DNA of 64,000 nt from Geomonas propionica (GTDB taxonomy: Bacteria; Desulfobacterota; Desulfuromonadia; Geobacterales; Geobacteraceae), in the NCBI RefSeq assembly GCF_016458235.1, contig NZ_JAEMHK010000013.1:106035-170034 (forward strand). The letters run 5' to 3'. Positions 11,285-19,949 of this stretch are shown here, in pieces. The position numbers were made by a program, and so were the translations under genes. Under the pieces are notes generated by a model. That model did not search any database and was not told where the DNA came from. It was given only the letters and a program-made list of their open reading frames with translations. How positions within the stretch are numbered: the first letter of the stretch is position 1; each line of letters starts with the position of its first letter.

Positions 11285-12382
11285 ATGAAAGTCGGAATGG
11301 TCGGTTGGCGTGGCATGGTTGGCTCGGTTCTCATGCAGCGCATGCAGGAAGAGAACGATTTCGCAGGTGTTGAGCCGGTATTCTTCACCACTTCCCAGGT
11401 GGGGCAGCCCGCTCCGCTGAACGCGGGTACGCTGAAGGACGCCTCGGACATCAACGAGCTTAAGAAGCTGGACGTGATCATCACCTGCCAGGGGGGCGAT
11501 TACACCAAGGCCATTCGCCCGGAGCTCAAGAAGGCCGGCTGGAACGGCTACTGGATCGACGCGGCGAGCACCCTGCGCATGGAAGACGATGCGGTCATCA
11601 TCCTCGACCCGATCAACCGCAACGTCATCGACGCGGCCCTCTCCAAGGGGATCAAGGACTACGTCGGCGGCAACTGCACCGTGAGTCTGATGCTCATGGG
11701 GCTGGGCGGGTTGTTCAAGGCGGGCGTGGTCGAGTGGCTCTCCTCGATGACCTACCAGGCGGCCTCCGGCGCCGGCGCCCCCAACATGCGCGAGCTCCTC
11801 TCCCAGATGGGCGTGCTGCACGGCTCCGTGGCCGAGCAGTTGGCCACACCCGGTTCCGCGATCCTCGAGATCGACAAGAAGGTCACCGCCACCCTGAGAA
11901 GCGCCGAGATGCCGACCAAAGAGTTCGGCTTCCCGCTGGCGGGCAACGTGCTCCCGTGGATCGATCGTGAAGTCGAAGACGGCCAGAGCCGCGAGGAGTG
12001 GAAGGGGTACGCCGAGACCAACAAGATCCTCGGCGCCGCGAACCCGATCCCGGTTGACGGTCTCTGCGTGCGCGTGGGCGCCATGCGCTGCCACAGCCAG
12101 GCGATCACCATGAAACTCACCAAGGACATCCCGATCGGCGAGATCGAGGAGATGATCAAGAACGACAACCAGTGGGTCAAGTTCGTGCCCAACAACAAGG
12201 CCGACTCCCTGGCGGGGCTCACCCCGGCAGCCGTTTCCGGTTCGCTCACCGTCCCGGTCGGCCGCGTGCGCAAGATGAAGATGGGGCCGCAGTACCTCTC
12301 CGCCTTCACCTGCGGCGATCAGCTTCTCTGGGGCGCCGCCGAGCCGCTGCGCCGCATGCTGCAAATTTTGAAGGAACGCTAG
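11285..12382 (+). CDS. asd: Aspartate-semialdehyde dehydrogenase, E. coli-type
   Basis: This enzyme reduces aspartyl phosphate to aspartate semialdehyde, the branch point to lysine/diaminopimelate, threonine, methionine and isoleucine. The 365-residue protein begins [20 protein letters not shown], the NADP-binding start typical of the longer enterobacterial form. Its catalytic Cys is C131 in GGNCTVS. The ATG has GAGAGGAAGG upstream. It lies downstream of leuB and upstream of a second, different gene of the same function at 12548. A large inverted repeat and a terminator-like hairpin separate the two asd genes, so they are probably not simply one transcript. Confidence 0.95.
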   Translation: MKVGMVGWRGMVGSVLMQRMQEENDFAGVEPVFFTTSQVGQPAPLNAGTLKDASDINELKKLDVIITCQGGDYTKAIRPELKKAGWNGYWIDAASTLRMEDDAVIILDPINRNVIDAALSKGIKDYVGGNCTVSLMLMGLGGLFKAGVVEWLSSMTYQAASGAGAPNMRELLSQMGVLHGSVAEQLATPGSAILEIDKKVTATLRSAEMPTKEFGFPLAGNVLPWIDREVEDGQSREEWKGYAETNKILGAANPIPVDGLCVRVGAMRCHSQAITMKLTKDIPIGEIEEMIKNDNQWVKFVPNNKADSLAGLTPAAVSGSLTVPVGRVRKMKMGPQYLSAFTCGDQLLWGAAEPLRRMLQILKER

Positions 12383-12390
12383 ATTCACAA

Positions 12391-12464
12391 GGGGACTGGC
12401 TCCGCAGGTGCCAGTCCCTCTTTCAACGCATCCAAGGGGACAGGCACCTTCGGAGCCAGTCCCC
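12391..12464. repeat. REP-like long inverted repeat between the two asd genes
   Basis: Arms 12391-12418 and 12436-12464 are near-perfect reverse complements of about 28 bp around a 17-nt loop. Each arm has a GGGGAC/GTCCCC edge and a GGCTCCG or CGGAGCC core. The RNA would fold into a very stable hairpin. It looks like a dispersed REP-type element. Confidence 0.7.
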
Positions 12465-12474
12465 CGCGCAGTGC

Positions 12475-12525
12475 AAACGGAGCGCGTTGCCCGGCTTTCT
12501 TACCGGGTGACGCGCTCCCGTTTTT
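12475..12525 (+). terminator. Intrinsic terminator-like hairpin after the first asd
   Basis: ACGGAGCGCGT pairs with ACGCGCTCCCGT (one bulged G), the stem continues through CCCGG/CCGGG, and a run of five T follows (12521-12525). It should stop or reduce transcription before the second asd. Confidence 0.65.
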
Positions 12526-12547
12526 GTCTTGAGGAGATGTAACGAGT

Positions 12548-13567
12548 ATGAAGAAAACGTGGAATGTAGCAGTGGTGGGCGCGACCGGCGCGGTGGGAAC
12601 CCAGATGATCGAGTGCCTAGAGGAGCGCAGCTTCCCGGTGGGCCAGATCAAGTTCCTCGCCAGCGCGAGAAGCGCGGGACAGGTACTGGAGTTCAACGGC
12701 AAGCCGGTGCCGGTGGAGGAGTTGACGCACGACTCCTTCGAAGGCGTCGATATCGCCCTCTTCTCCGCGGGCGGGGCGCGCTCCGATGAGTTCTGTCCTT
12801 CCGCGGCCAAGGCGGGAGCCGTCTGCATCGACAATTCCAGCGCCTGGCGCATGGACAAGGATGTGCCGCTGGTGGTTCCCGAGGTGAATCCGCATGCCAT
12901 CGCTGGCTACAAGAAAAAGGGGATCATCGCGAACCCGAATTGCTCCACCATTCAGATGGTGGTGGCGCTGAAGCCGTTGCATGACTTCGGCACCATCAAG
13001 AGGATCGTGGTCTCCACCTATCAGGCAGTATCCGGCACCGGCAACAAGGCGATCGAAGAGCTACGCGCTCAGACCGTCGATCTCCTGAACGGCCGTCCCC
13101 CCAAAAACGAGATCTACCCGCACCGCATCTCTTTCAACTGCCTGCCGCAGATCGATTCTTTCTGCGATAACGGCTACACCAAGGAAGAGATGAAGATGGT
13201 GAACGAGACCAGGAAGATCATGGAGGCGGACATCGCCACCACCGCGACCTGCGTCCGTGTTCCGGTCTTTTACGGCCACTCTGAGTCGGTGAACATCGAG
13301 ACCGAGAAGAAGATCACGGTCGCTCAGGCGCGCGAACTCCTGGAGGATGCACCGGGCGTGGAACTGGTGGATAACCCGGCCAACGGCGAGTATCCGATGG
13401 CCATGGACGTGGCCGGTGAGGACCTGACCCTGGTTGGTCGCATCCGCGAGGACGCGAGCATCAAAAACGGCCTGAACCTCTGGATCGTCGCCGACAACCT
13501 CAGAAAGGGCGCCGCCACCAACGCCGTGCAGATCGCCGAGATCCTGGTGGAGAAATATCTGAAGTAG
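12548..13567 (+). CDS. asd: Aspartate-semialdehyde dehydrogenase, second (short) type
   Basis: A 339-residue aspartate-semialdehyde dehydrogenase of the shorter class found in Gram-positives and many other bacteria. It starts with the dinucleotide-binding block VAVVGATGAVGTQM, has the catalytic Cys C132 in ANPNCSTIQ and the family block TYQAVSGTG. It should catalyse the same reaction as the gene just upstream but is only distantly similar to it, so this is not a recent tandem duplication. A GAGGAG site precedes the ATG. It is separated from the first asd by an inverted repeat and a terminator-like hairpin. Which copy feeds which branch, or which is feedback-regulated, cannot be read from sequence. 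Confidence 0.95.
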   Translation: MKKTWNVAVVGATGAVGTQMIECLEERSFPVGQIKFLASARSAGQVLEFNGKPVPVEELTHDSFEGVDIALFSAGGARSDEFCPSAAKAGAVCIDNSSAWRMDKDVPLVVPEVNPHAIAGYKKKGIIANPNCSTIQMVVALKPLHDFGTIKRIVVSTYQAVSGTGNKAIEELRAQTVDLLNGRPPKNEIYPHRISFNCLPQIDSFCDNGYTKEEMKMVNETRKIMEADIATTATCVRVPVFYGHSESVNIETEKKITVAQARELLEDAPGVELVDNPANGEYPMAMDVAGEDLTLVGRIREDASIKNGLNLWIVADNLRKGAATNAVQIAEILVEKYLK

Positions 13568-13577
13568 GGTTCACACT

Positions 13578-13681
13578 CCCTCGCCCTCCGGGAGAGGGCC
13601 GGGGTGAGGGCGCTGCAATAGGCGTTTACTCCCTTCGTGGCGACGCCCTCACCCCCAGCCCCTCTCCCTGTGGGCGAGGGG
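13578..13681. repeat. GC-rich dispersed inverted repeat before truA
   Basis: The arm at 13578-13612 is an almost perfect reverse complement of the arm at 13644-13681; both carry CCCTC/GAGGG and GGTGAGGGCG-type blocks. About 30 nt separate them. It sits directly after asd and ends about 30 bp before the truA ATG, so it may also act as a terminator for asd. Confidence 0.7.
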
Positions 13682-13711
13682 AGCCTGTGGACGGCAGTAC
13701 CTAATCAAACT

Positions 13712-14464
13712 ATGCGCAACATCAAACTGATCATAGAATACGACGGCACCGCCTACTCCGGGTGGCAGGTGCAGCCCAACGGGCTGACTATCCAGGAGGT
13801 CATTGAACAGGCGCTGGCCAAGATGCTCGGGGAGCGCACCCCCCTGCATGGCTCCGGCCGCACCGACGCGGGCGTGCACGCCCGCGGTATGGTCGCCTGC
13901 TTCAAGACCGCGCGGACCATGCCGCTACGCGCCTTCCGCGAGGGGCTGAACTGCCTGCTCCCGGGAGACATCGCGGTACGCGAAGCTCACGAGGTGCCGC
14001 TCGACTTCCACCCGCGCTTTGACGCGCAGGCGAAGCACTACCGCTACACCATGCTGCTTGACGACCTCCGCTCGCCGCTGGTGCGCCACACTGCCTGGCG
14101 CGTCAGGGGAAAGCTCGATATCGAGGCGATGCGCGCTGCCTGCCGGCTCTTCGTAGGGGAGCACGACTTCGCCGCCTTCCGTGCCACCAACTGCGCCGCC
14201 AAGACCACCGTGCGCCGTATCTTCAGCATGGAACTGGTGCAGGAGGGGCGCCTGCTGCACCTCGACATCAACGGCAGCGGCTTCCTGAAGAACATGGTGC
14301 GCATCATCACGGGAACGCTCATCGAAGTGGGGCACGGCAAGATGAGCGCGGCCGACGTGGCGCGCCTACTCAAGGGGGGCGACCGGCAGCACGCAGGAAT
14401 GACTGTGCCCCCCCAGGGACTCTGTCTCATGCAGGTTTTCTACCCGGCACAGAGCGGAGAATGA
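13712..14464 (+). CDS. truA: tRNA pseudouridine(38-40) synthase
   Basis: TruA isomerises uridines 38-40 in the anticodon arm of tRNAs to pseudouridine. The 250-residue protein starts MRNIKLIIEYDGTAYSGWQ, has the catalytic aspartate D52 in GRTDAGVHA, and ends with the family block GFLKNMVRII followed by a short C-terminal region. I chose the ATG at 13712. An in-frame upstream start at 13637 would translate the inverted repeat into a proline-rich stretch with no family counterpart. There is no obvious strong ribosome site before 13712. The gene precedes the rplM-rpsI pair, which has its own promoter. Confidence 0.93.
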   Translation: MRNIKLIIEYDGTAYSGWQVQPNGLTIQEVIEQALAKMLGERTPLHGSGRTDAGVHARGMVACFKTARTMPLRAFREGLNCLLPGDIAVREAHEVPLDFHPRFDAQAKHYRYTMLLDDLRSPLVRHTAWRVRGKLDIEAMRAACRLFVGEHDFAAFRATNCAAKTTVRRIFSMELVQEGRLLHLDINGSGFLKNMVRIITGTLIEVGHGKMSAADVARLLKGGDRQHAGMTVPPQGLCLMQVFYPAQSGE

Positions 14465-14507
14465 TGCCGCTTTAATAATGCTTTAATTCAGTCCCCGGTT
14501 TTTTGTC

Positions 14508-14536
14508 TTGACATGAGCGGACGAATCGATTAAATT
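14508..14536 (+). promoter_or_regulatory. Sigma70-type promoter for rplM-rpsI
   Basis: TTGACA (14508-14513), a 17-bp spacer and TAAATT (14531-14536), about 50 bp upstream of the rplM ATG. Confidence 0.75.
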
Positions 14537-14587
14537 CTCAATCTTCTGTAAGTTAATGTGCTAATTCCAGATAGCTGTGAGGTTTCA

Positions 14588-15016
14588 ATGAAGACGCAAG
14601 TTGCCAAAAAAGAAGAAGTTACCAGGGATTGGTACCTGGTTGATGTGGATAGCAAGGTGCTCGGCCGTGTCGCGACTGAAATCGCCAACGTGCTGCGCGG
14701 CAAGAACAAGCCGACCTTCACCCCGAGCGTTGATACTGGCGACTTCGTCATTGTCGTGAACGCGGAGAAGATTGCCCTGACCGGCAATAAGTTTGCTGCC
14801 AAGACCTACTACAGCCATTCTTCGTTCCCGGGCGGGCTGAAAGAGATTTCTGCAGCCAAGCTCATCGACAAGAAGCCGGAAGAGCTGCTCAAGAAAGCTG
14901 TCAAAGGCATGTTGCCGAAAAACAAGCTTGCACGCCACATGCTTAAGAAGCTGAAGATCTACAGCGGCGGTGCGCATCCCCACGCGGCTCAGAATCCGAA
15001 GAGTCTGAACATTTAA
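14588..15016 (+). CDS. rplM: 50S ribosomal protein L13
   Basis: L13 is an early-assembly protein of the large subunit that binds 23S rRNA. The 142-residue product has the family start region [16 protein letters not shown] and the C-terminal block with [22 protein letters not shown] chose the ATG at 14588, which has a GAGG site; an in-frame ATG ten codons upstream has none and would add residues absent from the family. It is followed 22 bp later by rpsI, the conserved rplM-rpsI operon, with its own promoter upstream. Confidence 0.97.
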   Translation: MKTQVAKKEEVTRDWYLVDVDSKVLGRVATEIANVLRGKNKPTFTPSVDTGDFVIVVNAEKIALTGNKFAAKTYYSHSSFPGGLKEISAAKLIDKKPEELLKKAVKGMLPKNKLARHMLKKLKIYSGGAHPHAAQNPKSLNI

Positions 15017-15038
15017 TTCGTTCATCAGGAGATAGAAA

Positions 15039-15428
15039 ATGGCAGTCAGCTTTTACGCAACTGGGAAAAGGAAGTCGTCCATCGCCAGGGTTTGGATCAA
15101 GCCGGGCAACGGCGAGATCGTTGTAAATACCAAGACTCTTGACAGCTACTTCGGCCGCGAGACCTCCAAGATGGTGGTCATGCAGCCCCTCGAGCTGACC
15201 GAGAATGTCGGCAAGTTCGACATCTTCTGCACCGTTAAGGGCGGTGGCGACTCCGGCCAGGCCGGCGCCATCAAGCACGGCATCACCAAGGCCCTCATCG
15301 AGGCCGATGCCGATCTGCGCGGCACGCTGAAGAAGGCCGGGTTCATCACCCGCGACTCGCGCATCAAGGAAAGAAAGAAGTACGGCAAGAAGGCGGCACG
15401 CGCCAGCTTCCAGTTCTCCAAGCGTTAA
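15039..15428 (+). CDS. rpsI: 30S ribosomal protein S9
   Basis: S9 sits in the head of the small subunit, and its C-terminal tail reaches the P-site tRNA. The 129-residue protein has the family N-terminus [13 protein letters not shown], the block [14 protein letters not shown] and the basic tail [16 protein letters not shown] ending in the invariant KR. The ATG has an AGGAG site. It is the second gene of the rplM-rpsI operon, and an intrinsic terminator follows at 15462. Confidence 0.97.
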   Translation: MAVSFYATGKRKSSIARVWIKPGNGEIVVNTKTLDSYFGRETSKMVVMQPLELTENVGKFDIFCTVKGGGDSGQAGAIKHGITKALIEADADLRGTLKKAGFITRDSRIKERKKYGKKAARASFQFSKR

Positions 15429-15461
15429 TCCGCTGCTGGGAACAATTGCTGTCTCAGTATT

Positions 15462-15496
15462 GCAAAGGAGGAGCCCGTCAGGGTTCCTCCTTTTGC
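15462..15496 (+). terminator. Intrinsic terminator of rplM-rpsI
   Basis: GCAAAGGAGGAGCCC pairs with GGGTTCCTCCTTTTGC around a 4-nt GTCA loop; the descending arm contains a TTTT run. It lies 34 bp after the rpsI stop. Confidence 0.7.
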
Positions 15497-15504
15497 TGTT
15501 TCAA

Positions 15505-15632
15505 AAACCTTTAAACCGAAAACCATTGGCCACGGAGAAAATCTGAGGACATCTGAGGAAACTAAAACCCAAAAAGGTTTGGTTCTCTCAGATCTTCTCA
15601 GATTTTCTCCGTGGCTAACGGTTTTAAGGTTT
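15505..15632. repeat. Dispersed ~125-bp inverted-repeat element, copy 1 (upstream of argC)
   Basis: The ends are AAACCTTTAAACCG and the inverse of AAACCTTAAAACCG. Inside, CCACGGAGAAAATCTGAG and its inverse form a roughly 29-bp imperfect stem around a small AACC...GGTT centre. No coding frame is present. A second copy in the same orientation lies at 16751-16870. Confidence 0.85.
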
Positions 15633-15708
15633 AGGGTGTCAAGACCGTAGGAGCTGTGCTAACATCAAACTCCTATTTCTTTCAGATGTAAGTAGAGGAG
15701 GACCCTTC

Positions 15709-16749
15709 ATGATCAAGGTTGCCATCGTCGGTGCCAGCGGCTATACCGGCGTCGAACTTATCCGTATCCTGCATGCCCACCCCGAGGTCGCCGTCACCTG
15801 CGTCACCTCCGAGCAAAGCGCCGGCCGCCCGGTGAGCGATGTGTTCCCCTCCCTGCGCGGGCGCTGCGACCTCATCCTGGAACCCCTGGAGCCGGTCCGG
15901 GTCGCCGAGCAGGTGGACGTGGTCTTCACCGCGCTGCCGCACAAGGCCGCCATGGCGGTGGTGCCGACCTTCCTGAAGATGGGCAAGGACGTGGTCGACC
16001 TCTCCGCGGACTACCGGCTGCACGACGCTGACGTCTACGGCCAGTGGTACGAGAAGCACCTGACCCCTGAGCTCCTCTCCCAGGCGGTCTACGGTCTGCC
16101 CGAGCTGCGTCGCGACAAGATCCGGGAAGCGAGCCTGATCGCCAACCCCGGCTGTTACCCGACCAGCGTCATCCTCGGTCTGGCTCCGCTTCTGAAGGGG
16201 AAGGTCATCGACCCTAAGAGCATCATCGTCGACGCGAAGTCGGGCACCTCCGGCGCCGGGCGCAGCGCCAAGGTGGACAACCTCTTCTGCGAGGTCAATG
16301 AAGGCTTCAAGGCTTACGGCGTGGGTGGCGTGCATCGCCACATCCCGGAGATCGAGCAGGAACTCTCGCTGCTGGCGGGTGATCCGCTTACTATCTCCTT
16401 CACCCCGCACCTGGTCCCCATGGACCGCGGCATCCTTTCCACCATTTATAGTGTGCCGACCGGGAAGGTGAGGGCGGCGGAGCTGATTACGCTGTACGAG
16501 ACCTTCTACGAGGGCGAGCCTTTTGTCAGGGTGCTTCCCGAAGGGGTGCTTCCGTCCACGGCGCACGTCAGGGGTTCCAACTTCTGTGACATCGGCGTGG
16601 TGGTGGACGAAAGGACCGGCAGGGTCATCGTGGTTTCAGCCATCGACAACCTCGTCAAAGGCGCGTCCGGTCAGGCGGTGCAGAACATGAACCTCATGTG
16701 CGGCCTGCCCGAAACCCTGGGGCTCGATTTCCTGGGAATCTTCCCGTAA
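15709..16749 (+). CDS. argC: N-acetyl-gamma-glutamyl-phosphate reductase
   Basis: ArgC reduces N-acetylglutamyl phosphate to the semialdehyde, the third step of arginine synthesis, using NADPH. The 346-residue product opens with the Rossmann block [16 protein letters not shown], has the catalytic Cys C149 in NPGCYPTS, and contains the family block SGTSGAGR and the C-terminal region [20 protein letters not shown] site precedes the ATG. It stands alone: no other arg gene is near. Copies of one inverted-repeat element flank it on both sides in the same orientation. Confidence 0.97.
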   Translation: MIKVAIVGASGYTGVELIRILHAHPEVAVTCVTSEQSAGRPVSDVFPSLRGRCDLILEPLEPVRVAEQVDVVFTALPHKAAMAVVPTFLKMGKDVVDLSADYRLHDADVYGQWYEKHLTPELLSQAVYGLPELRRDKIREASLIANPGCYPTSVILGLAPLLKGKVIDPKSIIVDAKSGTSGAGRSAKVDNLFCEVNEGFKAYGVGGVHRHIPEIEQELSLLAGDPLTISFTPHLVPMDRGILSTIYSVPTGKVRAAELITLYETFYEGEPFVRVLPEGVLPSTAHVRGSNFCDIGVVVDERTGRVIVVSAIDNLVKGASGQAVQNMNLMCGLPETLGLDFLGIFP

Positions 16750-16750
16750 A

Positions 16751-16870
16751 GTCAAAACCATTGGCCACGGAGAAAATCTGAGGACATCTGAGGAAGCCTA
16801 AAACCCAAAAAGGTTTGGTTCTCTCAGATTTTCTCTGAAGTTCTCCGTGGCTAACGGTTTTAAGGTTTTT
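16751..16870. repeat. Dispersed inverted-repeat element, copy 2 (between argC and ygiQ)
   Basis: Nearly the same sequence and orientation as 15505-15632, with a shortened left end (the first ten or so bases are missing) and small differences in the second half of the stem. It starts 2 bp after the argC stop, and its right end, AAGGTTTTT, directly abuts the ygiQ ATG. Confidence 0.85.
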
Positions 16871-18676
16871 ATGAAACACGCACGACCCAAGCAGTCCTCC
16901 GCACGTTTTCTCCCCATCTCCCTCTCCGAAGTAAAGGCACGCGGCTGGAATGAGCTCGACGTCATCTTCGTCTCCGGCGACGCCTACGTGGATCACCCCT
17001 CTTTCGGTGTGCCGCTCCTGGCTCGACTCCTGGAAGCGAAGGGGCTCCGGGTCGGCATCATCCCGCAGCCGGACTGGCGCAGCAAGGAGCCTTTCATGGC
17101 GCTCGGGCGTCCGCGCCTGTTCTTTGCCGTCGCCGCTGGGGCTATGGATTCGATGGTCGCGCACTACACACCGGCCCGGAAGCTGCGCCGCGACGATGCC
17201 TACACTCCCGGTAACCACCACGGAGCACGCCCCAATCGCGCCACTATCATCTACACCTCGCGCCTCAAGGAGGCCTATCGCGACGTGCCGGTGGTGATCG
17301 GCGGCATCGAGGCGAGCCTCCGCCGCTTCGCCCATTATGATTTCTGGGAAGACAAGGTGCGCCGCTCCGCGCTCTTCGATGCCAAGGCCGACCTGCTCAT
17401 CTACGGCATGGGGGAGAATCCGCTCCTGGAGCTGGTGCAGCGGCTGCAAAAAGGCGAGGCTTTCGCTTCCATCCGCGATATCCGAGGCACGGTTTATCCC
17501 ACGTCCACCGCGCCGGAGCCGGCCGACGACGTCGTGGAACTGCCGAGTTACGAGGAGGTCGCCGCCGACAAGGCCGCCTATGCCCAGTCGTTTCGGCTGC
17601 TGTCGGGGGAGCAGAATCCCGGCTGCGCCAAAACCGTCATCCAGCGCCACGCCCAGCGCTACCTGGTCTGCAACCCTCCGGCGTGGCCGCTTGACCGGCA
17701 GGCGCTGGACGCCATTTACGCGCTCCCCTTCGTGAAGGCGCCGCACCCGAGCTACAAGGAAGCCATCCCGGCCTACGAGCAGATCCGCAACTCGATTACC
17801 ACGCACCGCGGTTGCTTCGGCGGCTGCGCCTTCTGCGCCATCACCCATCACCAGGGCAAGACCATCCAGTCGCGCAGCGAAGGGAGCGTGCTTAAGGAAC
17901 TGGAGCGGCTGGCGGAGCTCCCCTGGTTCCGCGGCAGCGTGAGCGACCTGGGCGGCCCGACCGCTAACATGTTCGGCCTTTCCTGCGGCAATGCTGAGGC
18001 AGGTGCGAAGTGCCGCCGGGACAGTTGTCTCTTTCCCAAGATCTGCAAGAACCTGGTCACCGACGATGCCGACAGTTCCCGGCTCTTGGCCAAGGCGCGC
18101 CGCGTCTCGGGGGTGAAGCACGTCGCGGTTTCCTCGGGGGTGCGCTATGACCTGATGGAGCGCCAACCCCGCTACCTGCGCGAGTTGGTCTCGCACCACG
18201 TGAGCGGCCTTTTGAAAGTGGCCCCGGAGCACCTCACCGATCGGGTCACATCGGTGATGCGCAAGCCCGGCCACGACTGTTTCGACCGTTTCAGGGATTC
18301 CTTCCAAAAGGAGAGCGCCAAGGCGGGCAAGAAGCAGTACATCGTGCCGTATTTCATCTCCGGGCACCCCGGCTGCACGCTGTCGGACATGGTGGATCTC
18401 GCGCTGATGCTGAAGCGGTGGGGCATGCGGGTCGAGCAGGTGCAGGATTTCACGCCCACGCCGGGGACGCTGTCCACCTGCATCTATCACACGGGTGTCG
18501 ATCCCTTTACCGGGGAGAAGGTCTACGTGGCGCGGACGGATAAGGAAAAGGGGCTGCAGAAGTCGCTGCTTCTGTATCACGTGCCGGAGGAAAGAAAGAA
18601 TTGCCTGGCCGCGCTCAAGGAATGCGGCCGAGAGGATGCCGCGGCTGAATTGTTCGGGCAGAACAACAGGAGGTAG
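16871..18676 (+). CDS. ygiQ: YgiQ family radical SAM protein
   Basis: A 601-residue protein of the YgiQ family: an N-terminal UPF0313-type domain, then a radical SAM core with the iron-sulfur motif CFGGCAFC (C-x3-C-x2-C) in the block [21 protein letters not shown] second Cys-containing stretch ([22 protein letters not shown]) may hold an additional cluster. The biological substrate of YgiQ is not established. I chose the ATG at 16871; an in-frame GTG at 16847 lies inside a repeat element and would add residues unlike the family. The only ribosome-site-like sequence is AAGG, itself the end of that repeat. A yciI-like gene follows after 2 bp. Confidence 0.92.
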   Translation: MKHARPKQSSARFLPISLSEVKARGWNELDVIFVSGDAYVDHPSFGVPLLARLLEAKGLRVGIIPQPDWRSKEPFMALGRPRLFFAVAAGAMDSMVAHYTPARKLRRDDAYTPGNHHGARPNRATIIYTSRLKEAYRDVPVVIGGIEASLRRFAHYDFWEDKVRRSALFDAKADLLIYGMGENPLLELVQRLQKGEAFASIRDIRGTVYPTSTAPEPADDVVELPSYEEVAADKAAYAQSFRLLSGEQNPGCAKTVIQRHAQRYLVCNPPAWPLDRQALDAIYALPFVKAPHPSYKEAIPAYEQIRNSITTHRGCFGGCAFCAITHHQGKTIQSRSEGSVLKELERLAELPWFRGSVSDLGGPTANMFGLSCGNAEAGAKCRRDSCLFPKICKNLVTDDADSSRLLAKARRVSGVKHVAVSSGVRYDLMERQPRYLRELVSHHVSGLLKVAPEHLTDRVTSVMRKPGHDCFDRFRDSFQKESAKAGKKQYIVPYFISGHPGCTLSDMVDLALMLKRWGMRVEQVQDFTPTPGTLSTCIYHTGVDPFTGEKVYVARTDKEKGLQKSLLLYHVPEERKNCLAALKECGREDAAAELFGQNNRR

Positions 18677-18678
18677 CC

Positions 18679-18978
18679 ATGCATTATCTGTTGCTGTATG
18701 AAGTCGCTCCGGATTACCTGGAGCGCAGGGGCGAGTTCCGCGCCGAGCATCTTGCCTTGGCCTGGGAGTCGGCGGCGCGCAGCGAGTTGATTCTCGGTGG
18801 CGCACTCACGGATCCCGCCGATGGCGCCGTTCTCCCCTTTAAGGCGGATTCGCCGGAAGTGCCGAAAGCCTTCGCCGAGGCCGATCCGTATGTCCTGAAC
18901 GGGCTGGTGGCGAAGTGGACGGTGCGCGGCTGGCATACCGTGGTCGGCGACTTGGCGCACGCACCGGTCCATCCGTAG
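18679..18978 (+). CDS. YciI family protein
   Basis: A 99-residue protein of the YciI-like (YCII) family, small ferredoxin-like dimers of mostly unknown function. The start MHYLLLYEVAPDYLERR, the central HLALAW and the block ILGGALTDPADGAVLPF fit the family, including the usual histidine in the region after the first strand. An AGGAGG site overlaps the end of ygiQ, and the spacing is 2 bp, so the two genes are translationally coupled. The pairing with a radical SAM protein is the only clue to function, and I do not assign one. Confidence 0.85.
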   Translation: MHYLLLYEVAPDYLERRGEFRAEHLALAWESAARSELILGGALTDPADGAVLPFKADSPEVPKAFAEADPYVLNGLVAKWTVRGWHTVVGDLAHAPVHP

Positions 18979-18986
18979 CTCTTTCG

Positions 18987-19268
18987 TTAGAGAAGTCGCG
19001 GCAGGAAAGGTCCGGCTGGGTGTGCGGCAAGCGCGGCGTTACTCTTCTCGGTGACGCCCGCCGATCTCATCTGCAGTTCGGCGGCTTCGAGAGCCTCCGC
19101 CAGGGCGGATTCCCCTTTGGCGAGCTCGAACCCGCTCCCCCGGCGCACAAGGTAATCCATGCCGTCCCCTTTGGTGAGCCAGACGGTCCCGGTGAGACAG
19201 CGTAACGTGAGACCGAACGGGCCACCGGTCAGGCTCAACAGTTCCCCTTTTTCAAGCGAGCATTCCAT
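18987..19268 (-). CDS. DUF2917 domain-containing small protein
   Basis: A 93-residue protein with beta-rich sequence. The block GTVWLTKGDGMDYLVRRGSGFEL is typical of DUF2917, a short cupin-like family of unknown function common in Geobacter and Betaproteobacteria. The ATG has a GGGAGGA site. It is convergent with ygiQ-yciI, leaving only 8 bp between the two stop codons. No partner gene is adjacent. Confidence 0.75.
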   Translation of the reverse strand: MECSLEKGELLSLTGGPFGLTLRCLTGTVWLTKGDGMDYLVRRGSGFELAKGESALAEALEAAELQMRSAGVTEKSNAALAAHPAGPFLPRLL

Positions 19269-19559
19269 AACGTCCTCCCTTTGTTGTAGGTGAGTCCACT
19301 ATAGCCGTGCTCCATCTATGAGTACAGACACAGGAAATGTGATTTGCAGCCATGACAATTGCGGGAAACTGCCACTGTCGCTGCTGCAAACGGGGGCAAC
19401 TGTACCTGTTGCTCCATGGAAAGGAAAGAATGTGGTTGCATTCCCCATGATGTCTTGCTATAGTCTCGGTTTCTTGCCGCACGGGGGCAGCCAGGGGCTA
19501 AGGCCTTTGGTTGAATCAAGGGTGATGGAAAAATAAATTCACACCCTGGAAAAAAGATG
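19269..19559. other. Non-coding stretch before the tRNA-tuf operon
   Basis: About 290 bp with only short, unconvincing open frames on both strands and no recognisable RNA. It contains the presumed promoter region of the minus-strand DUF2917 gene (a TATAGT about 30 bp upstream, without a clear -35). I see nothing else I can name. Confidence 0.4.
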
Positions 19560-19588
19560 TTGACAGCAAGATCCTTTTGCTTTAGAAC
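19560..19588 (+). promoter_or_regulatory. Promoter of the tRNA-tuf operon
   Basis: TTGACA (19560-19565), 17-bp spacer, TAGAAC (19583-19588), about 60 bp upstream of the first tRNA. The perfect -35 and spacing suit a strongly expressed stable-RNA operon. Confidence 0.75.
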
Positions 19589-19647
19589 AGGGATTCGCTT
19601 CGCAACACAAGGCGCGCAGCGAGATGGTAGCGGATGGTATCGAATCA

Positions 19648-19723
19648 GCTGGCGTAGCTCAATTGGTAGAGCAGCTGACTTGTAATCAGCAGGTTGCGGG
19701 TTCGAGTCCCATCGTCAGCTCCA
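19648..19723 (+). tRNA. tRNA-Thr (anticodon TGT)
   Basis: A 76-nt cloverleaf. The acceptor stem GCTGGCG/CGTCAGC closes with one G-T pair, the anticodon loop is CTTGTAA, the T loop is TTCGAGT and CCA is encoded. First of four tRNAs ahead of tuf, the same order (Thr-Tyr-Gly-Thr) as in E. coli. Confidence 0.97.
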
Positions 19724-19755
19724 GATTGAAAAGTTAATAAGCACCACTTCTGTCT

Positions 19756-19840
19756 GGAGGGATTCCCGAGCGGCCAAAGGGAACAGACTGTAAATCTGTC
19801 GTCATCGACTTCGGAGGTTCGAATCCTCCTCCCTCCACCA
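19756..19840 (+). tRNA. tRNA-Tyr (anticodon GTA)
   Basis: An 85-nt class II tRNA with a long variable arm. The acceptor stem is GGAGGGA/TCCCTCC, the anticodon stem-loop is CAGACTGTAAATCTG, and CCA is encoded. It lies 32 bp after tRNA-Thr. Confidence 0.97.
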
Positions 19841-19949
19841 TATAAACTTCAGATGAGATGAGCATCTGCTCAAATCAGGAGACTTAACGGTCGTTAGTAC
19901 TGGTTGAGTGGAGCGCAAGTCGAGTCAAAAATCTTCGAGCAGGGAACCG

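Noticed and set aside
13637..13711. Upstream extension of truA
   Set aside because: It translates the inverted repeat into a proline-rich stretch; TruA proteins begin at the MRNIKLIIEYDG region.
15505..16870. CRISPR array
   Set aside because: Only two repeat copies, long and palindromic, 1.1 kb apart with a gene between; no spacers or cas genes.
19316..19536. Small genes on either strand before the tRNA cluster
   Set aside because: The open frames lack ribosome sites and show no recognisable sequence; treated as non-coding.
19269..19559. Cyclic-di-GMP or other riboswitch upstream of the tRNA-tuf operon
   Set aside because: I looked for the conserved GEMM-type core on both strands and did not find it.
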